From NCBI RefSeq assembly GCF_041434935.1, contig NZ_CP107964.1, positions 7,795,001-7,859,000 of the forward strand: a DNA stretch of 64,000 bases. The letters are read 5' to 3'. Source of the stretch: Kitasatospora sp. NBC_00374. GTDB lineage: Bacteria > Actinomycetota > Actinomycetes > Streptomycetales > Streptomycetaceae. Positions within the stretch are counted from its first letter, which is position 1. Each line of letters begins with the position of its first letter. This document shows positions 62,502-64,000 of this stretch, one piece after another. The notes beneath the pieces were generated by a model. That model searched no databases. It was not told where the DNA came from and saw only the letters and a program-made list of their open reading frames with translations. The translations under genes were made by a program, and so were the position numbers.

Positions 62502-63113
62502 ATGAGCTCGCAAGTGAGACGGGTCGCCGTCGTCGGCGACTGCCCCCTGTTCCGGCGCGGTCTGGCCCAGGTGATCGACTCCGCCACCGACCTCACCTTC
62601 ACGGTCGGCGCCCGCTCCGCGGAGGAGGTCGAGGGCGACCTCCGGCCCGGCGACGTGGTGCTGCTCGACCTGGAACTCCAGCCCGCACCACTGGCCGCCG
62701 TGGTGTACCGGCTGGCCGGGCTCGGCATGGAGGTCCTGGTGCTCTGCTCCGACCTGCAGAGCGACATCGTGCCGCCGATGCAGGCCGGTGCACGCGGCTG
62801 CCTGAGCCGGCGGGCCGGCGAGCAGGAACTGCTGGCGGCGATCCGGCTGGTGGCCTCCGGCTGCTCGTACGTGTCCGCGGCGCTCGCCGTCCGCTCCTGG
62901 ACGGAGACCACCTGCAAGGTGACGGAACGGGAGCGGCAGATCCTGGAGCTGCTCGCCAACGGCGAGACGGACCACGGCATCGCGGACCGGCTGGGCATCA
63001 GCGAGCACACCGTCCACTCGCACCTGGACCGCCTGCGCGACAAGATCGGCTCCCGCCGCCGGGCCGATCTCACCCGCTTCGCCATCGCCCACGACATCAT
63101 CCCCGGCCGCTGA
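62502..63113 (+). CDS. LuxR/NarL-family response regulator with atypical receiver
   Basis: A 203-residue regulator. The receiver has VVGDCPLFRRGL and VVLLDLELQP (phospho-Asp site present), but the acidic pair is reduced to one and the usual C-terminal Lys appears as Arg (ARGCLSRRA). The C-terminal LuxR HTH is TERERQILELLANGETDHGIADRLGISEHTVHSHLDRLRDKIG in outline. No sensor kinase gene is adjacent. It may regulate the lst operon 1.1 kb away, which is inference. Confidence 0.88.
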   Translation: MSSQVRRVAVVGDCPLFRRGLAQVIDSATDLTFTVGARSAEEVEGDLRPGDVVLLDLELQPAPLAAVVYRLAGLGMEVLVLCSDLQSDIVPPMQAGARGCLSRRAGEQELLAAIRLVASGCSYVSAALAVRSWTETTCKVTERERQILELLANGETDHGIADRLGISEHTVHSHLDRLRDKIGSRRRADLTRFAIAHDIIPGR

Positions 63114-63570
63114 CCGGCCGCTGACCGGGCGCGGTCCCGCGGACCGCGAGGTGCTCGGGGCCGGTGGCGACTGCCGTCCTCGACCACCCGCAGCGCCGCC
63201 GGAGCGTACGGCCTGAGCGGCCGGTCCCGGTCCGACGGGGCTTCCCCGGCGACTCTCTGACATCGGGTCAGACCGGTGTGCGTCCGGCGGGAAGGGCGGG
63301 GTACGCGCCCGGGGTCGGGCCCTGGCCGTCGAGCGGGGGAGGAGGTGTGGCGGTGCGAGGGTGGCGCCGGGTGATCACATCTTGATCATGACTCGTCAAG
63401 TGATGGTTGTTTGGCATTCGCCAAAGTTTCGAACGACCCACACCGCCTTTCGTCACCCTCCGTCGTGGTTCGGTTGCTCATAGCCGGAGTTCGGGCCCGT
63501 CGGGCCGGGCCCGCTCCGGCGGCCGCCCCCGCAGGCCCCACCCGTGCCTGCCCAACGCCGAGGAGCACCT
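63114..63570. other. Intergenic region
   Basis: A 457-bp gap before the ATP-grasp gene. The region 63370-63450 is AT-richer, a promoter-like spot. No gene is supported. Confidence 0.4.
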
Positions 63571-64000
63571 GTGAGCGCAATCCTGTTCGTCCACGCCAGG
63601 GGAGGGCCGCCCCTGGAGTACGCGATTCCCCGGATGGCCGCGCACGCCGAGGTCCACGTGCTGGCACTCGCCCCGCTGCCGCACGGCACCGCCGGCGGCT
63701 GGCTCCCGCACTGCGCCTCCGTCACCGAGGCCCCGCCGACGGACGGCGAGGCGCTCGTCGACCTGGTCTGCGCCCACGCCGGGCGCGTCGCGGCCCGCGC
63801 GGTGACGACCTTCTCCGAGTACGCCGTGGTGGCCGTCGCCCACGCCGCCGCACGGCTGGGTGTGGCCGGTGCGGGGAAGCGGGTCGAGGCCGCGCGCGAC
63901 AAGCGGCTGATGCGCAGGACGTGGCGCGACGCCGGAGTACCGATACCCGGCTTCGCGGAGATCCACCGCGGCGCCGACATCGACGAGGCCTTCGCGCGGC
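63571..64000 (+). CDS. ATP-grasp domain protein, 5' part
   Basis: The first 143 codons are in the window. MSAILFVHARGGPPLEYAIPR begins a preATP-grasp domain, and KRVEAARDKRLMRRTWRDAGVPIPGF is the start of the ATP-grasp fold. Such enzymes ligate carboxylates to amines. GTG 63571 has AGGAG upstream. The gene continues beyond 64000. Confidence 0.82.
   Translation, partial: MSAILFVHARGGPPLEYAIPRMAAHAEVHVLALAPLPHGTAGGWLPHCASVTEAPPTDGEALVDLVCAHAGRVAARAVTTFSEYAVVAVAHAAARLGVAGAGKRVEAARDKRLMRRTWRDAGVPIPGFAEIHRGADIDEAFAR

Overview
The window comes from a high-GC filamentous actinomycete, most likely Streptomyces or Kitasatospora. The signs are extreme GC at third codon positions, GTG starts, short GTGA/ATGA gene overlaps, an HTH-DUF5753/DUF397 pair beside a HATPase anti-sigma-type gene, SpoIIE-type phosphatases, membrane Ser/Thr kinases, and DUF1876, DUF2180 and DUF4328 proteins. 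No rRNA, tRNA, CRISPR array, insertion sequence or phage gene was recognised. The content is typical of accessory chromosome: signalling genes, secreted enzymes and secondary metabolism.

Layout. 0-3.1 kb: a fragment at the left edge, then a Ser/Thr kinase fused to an extracellular ABC-type substrate-binding domain. 3.1-7.0 kb: a single-module NRPS, A(Ox)-T-TE, a clear indigoidine synthetase (IndC/BpsA type). 7.3-14.3 kb: small membrane and hypothetical proteins, a PAS/GAF/SpoIIE/HATPase phosphatase, a PASTA kinase, and DUF7677-like and DUF1876 proteins. 14.4-19.1 kb: a cytochrome P450 and a secreted M4-M28 double protease with a chitin-binding domain. 19.3-23.6 kb: regulators, a degenerate cysteinyl-tRNA-synthetase/MshC-like protein and DUF2180.

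23.6-31.0 kb: a five-gene operon on the minus strand in which every junction overlaps by 4 nt. It reads PaaK-like adenylating enzyme > MFS exporter > GNAT protein > LuxE > LuxC fused to a second PaaK-like domain. This is a fatty-acid-reductase-like system without luciferase, and it is the best candidate here for an undescribed pathway.

31.5-43.3 kb: redox enzymes, an enoyl-CoA hydratase, a CurA-like reductase with a TetR gene and a candidate operator, a YncE-like beta-propeller, a DUF1906 lipoprotein, an amino-acid permease and a nonsense-interrupted pseudogene. 43.3-51.5 kb: a Mut7-C protein, a HAD-M28 and M36 peptidase pair without signal peptides, a PPOX protein, a second SpoIIE phosphatase, and the remnant of a selenium-binding protein gene.

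52.5-61.4 kb: a complete six-gene operon matching the lipstatin operon lstABCDEF in content and order: two KAS III/OleA-like proteins, an OleC-like beta-lactone synthetase, an OleD-like reductase, a C-A-T NRPS and a formyltransferase. The expected product is an N-formyl-aminoacyl beta-lactone lipase inhibitor of the lipstatin, panclicin or valilactone type. An alpha/beta hydrolase gene follows 21 nt downstream. The window ends with a small hypothetical protein, a NarL-like regulator with an atypical receiver, and the start of an ATP-grasp gene.
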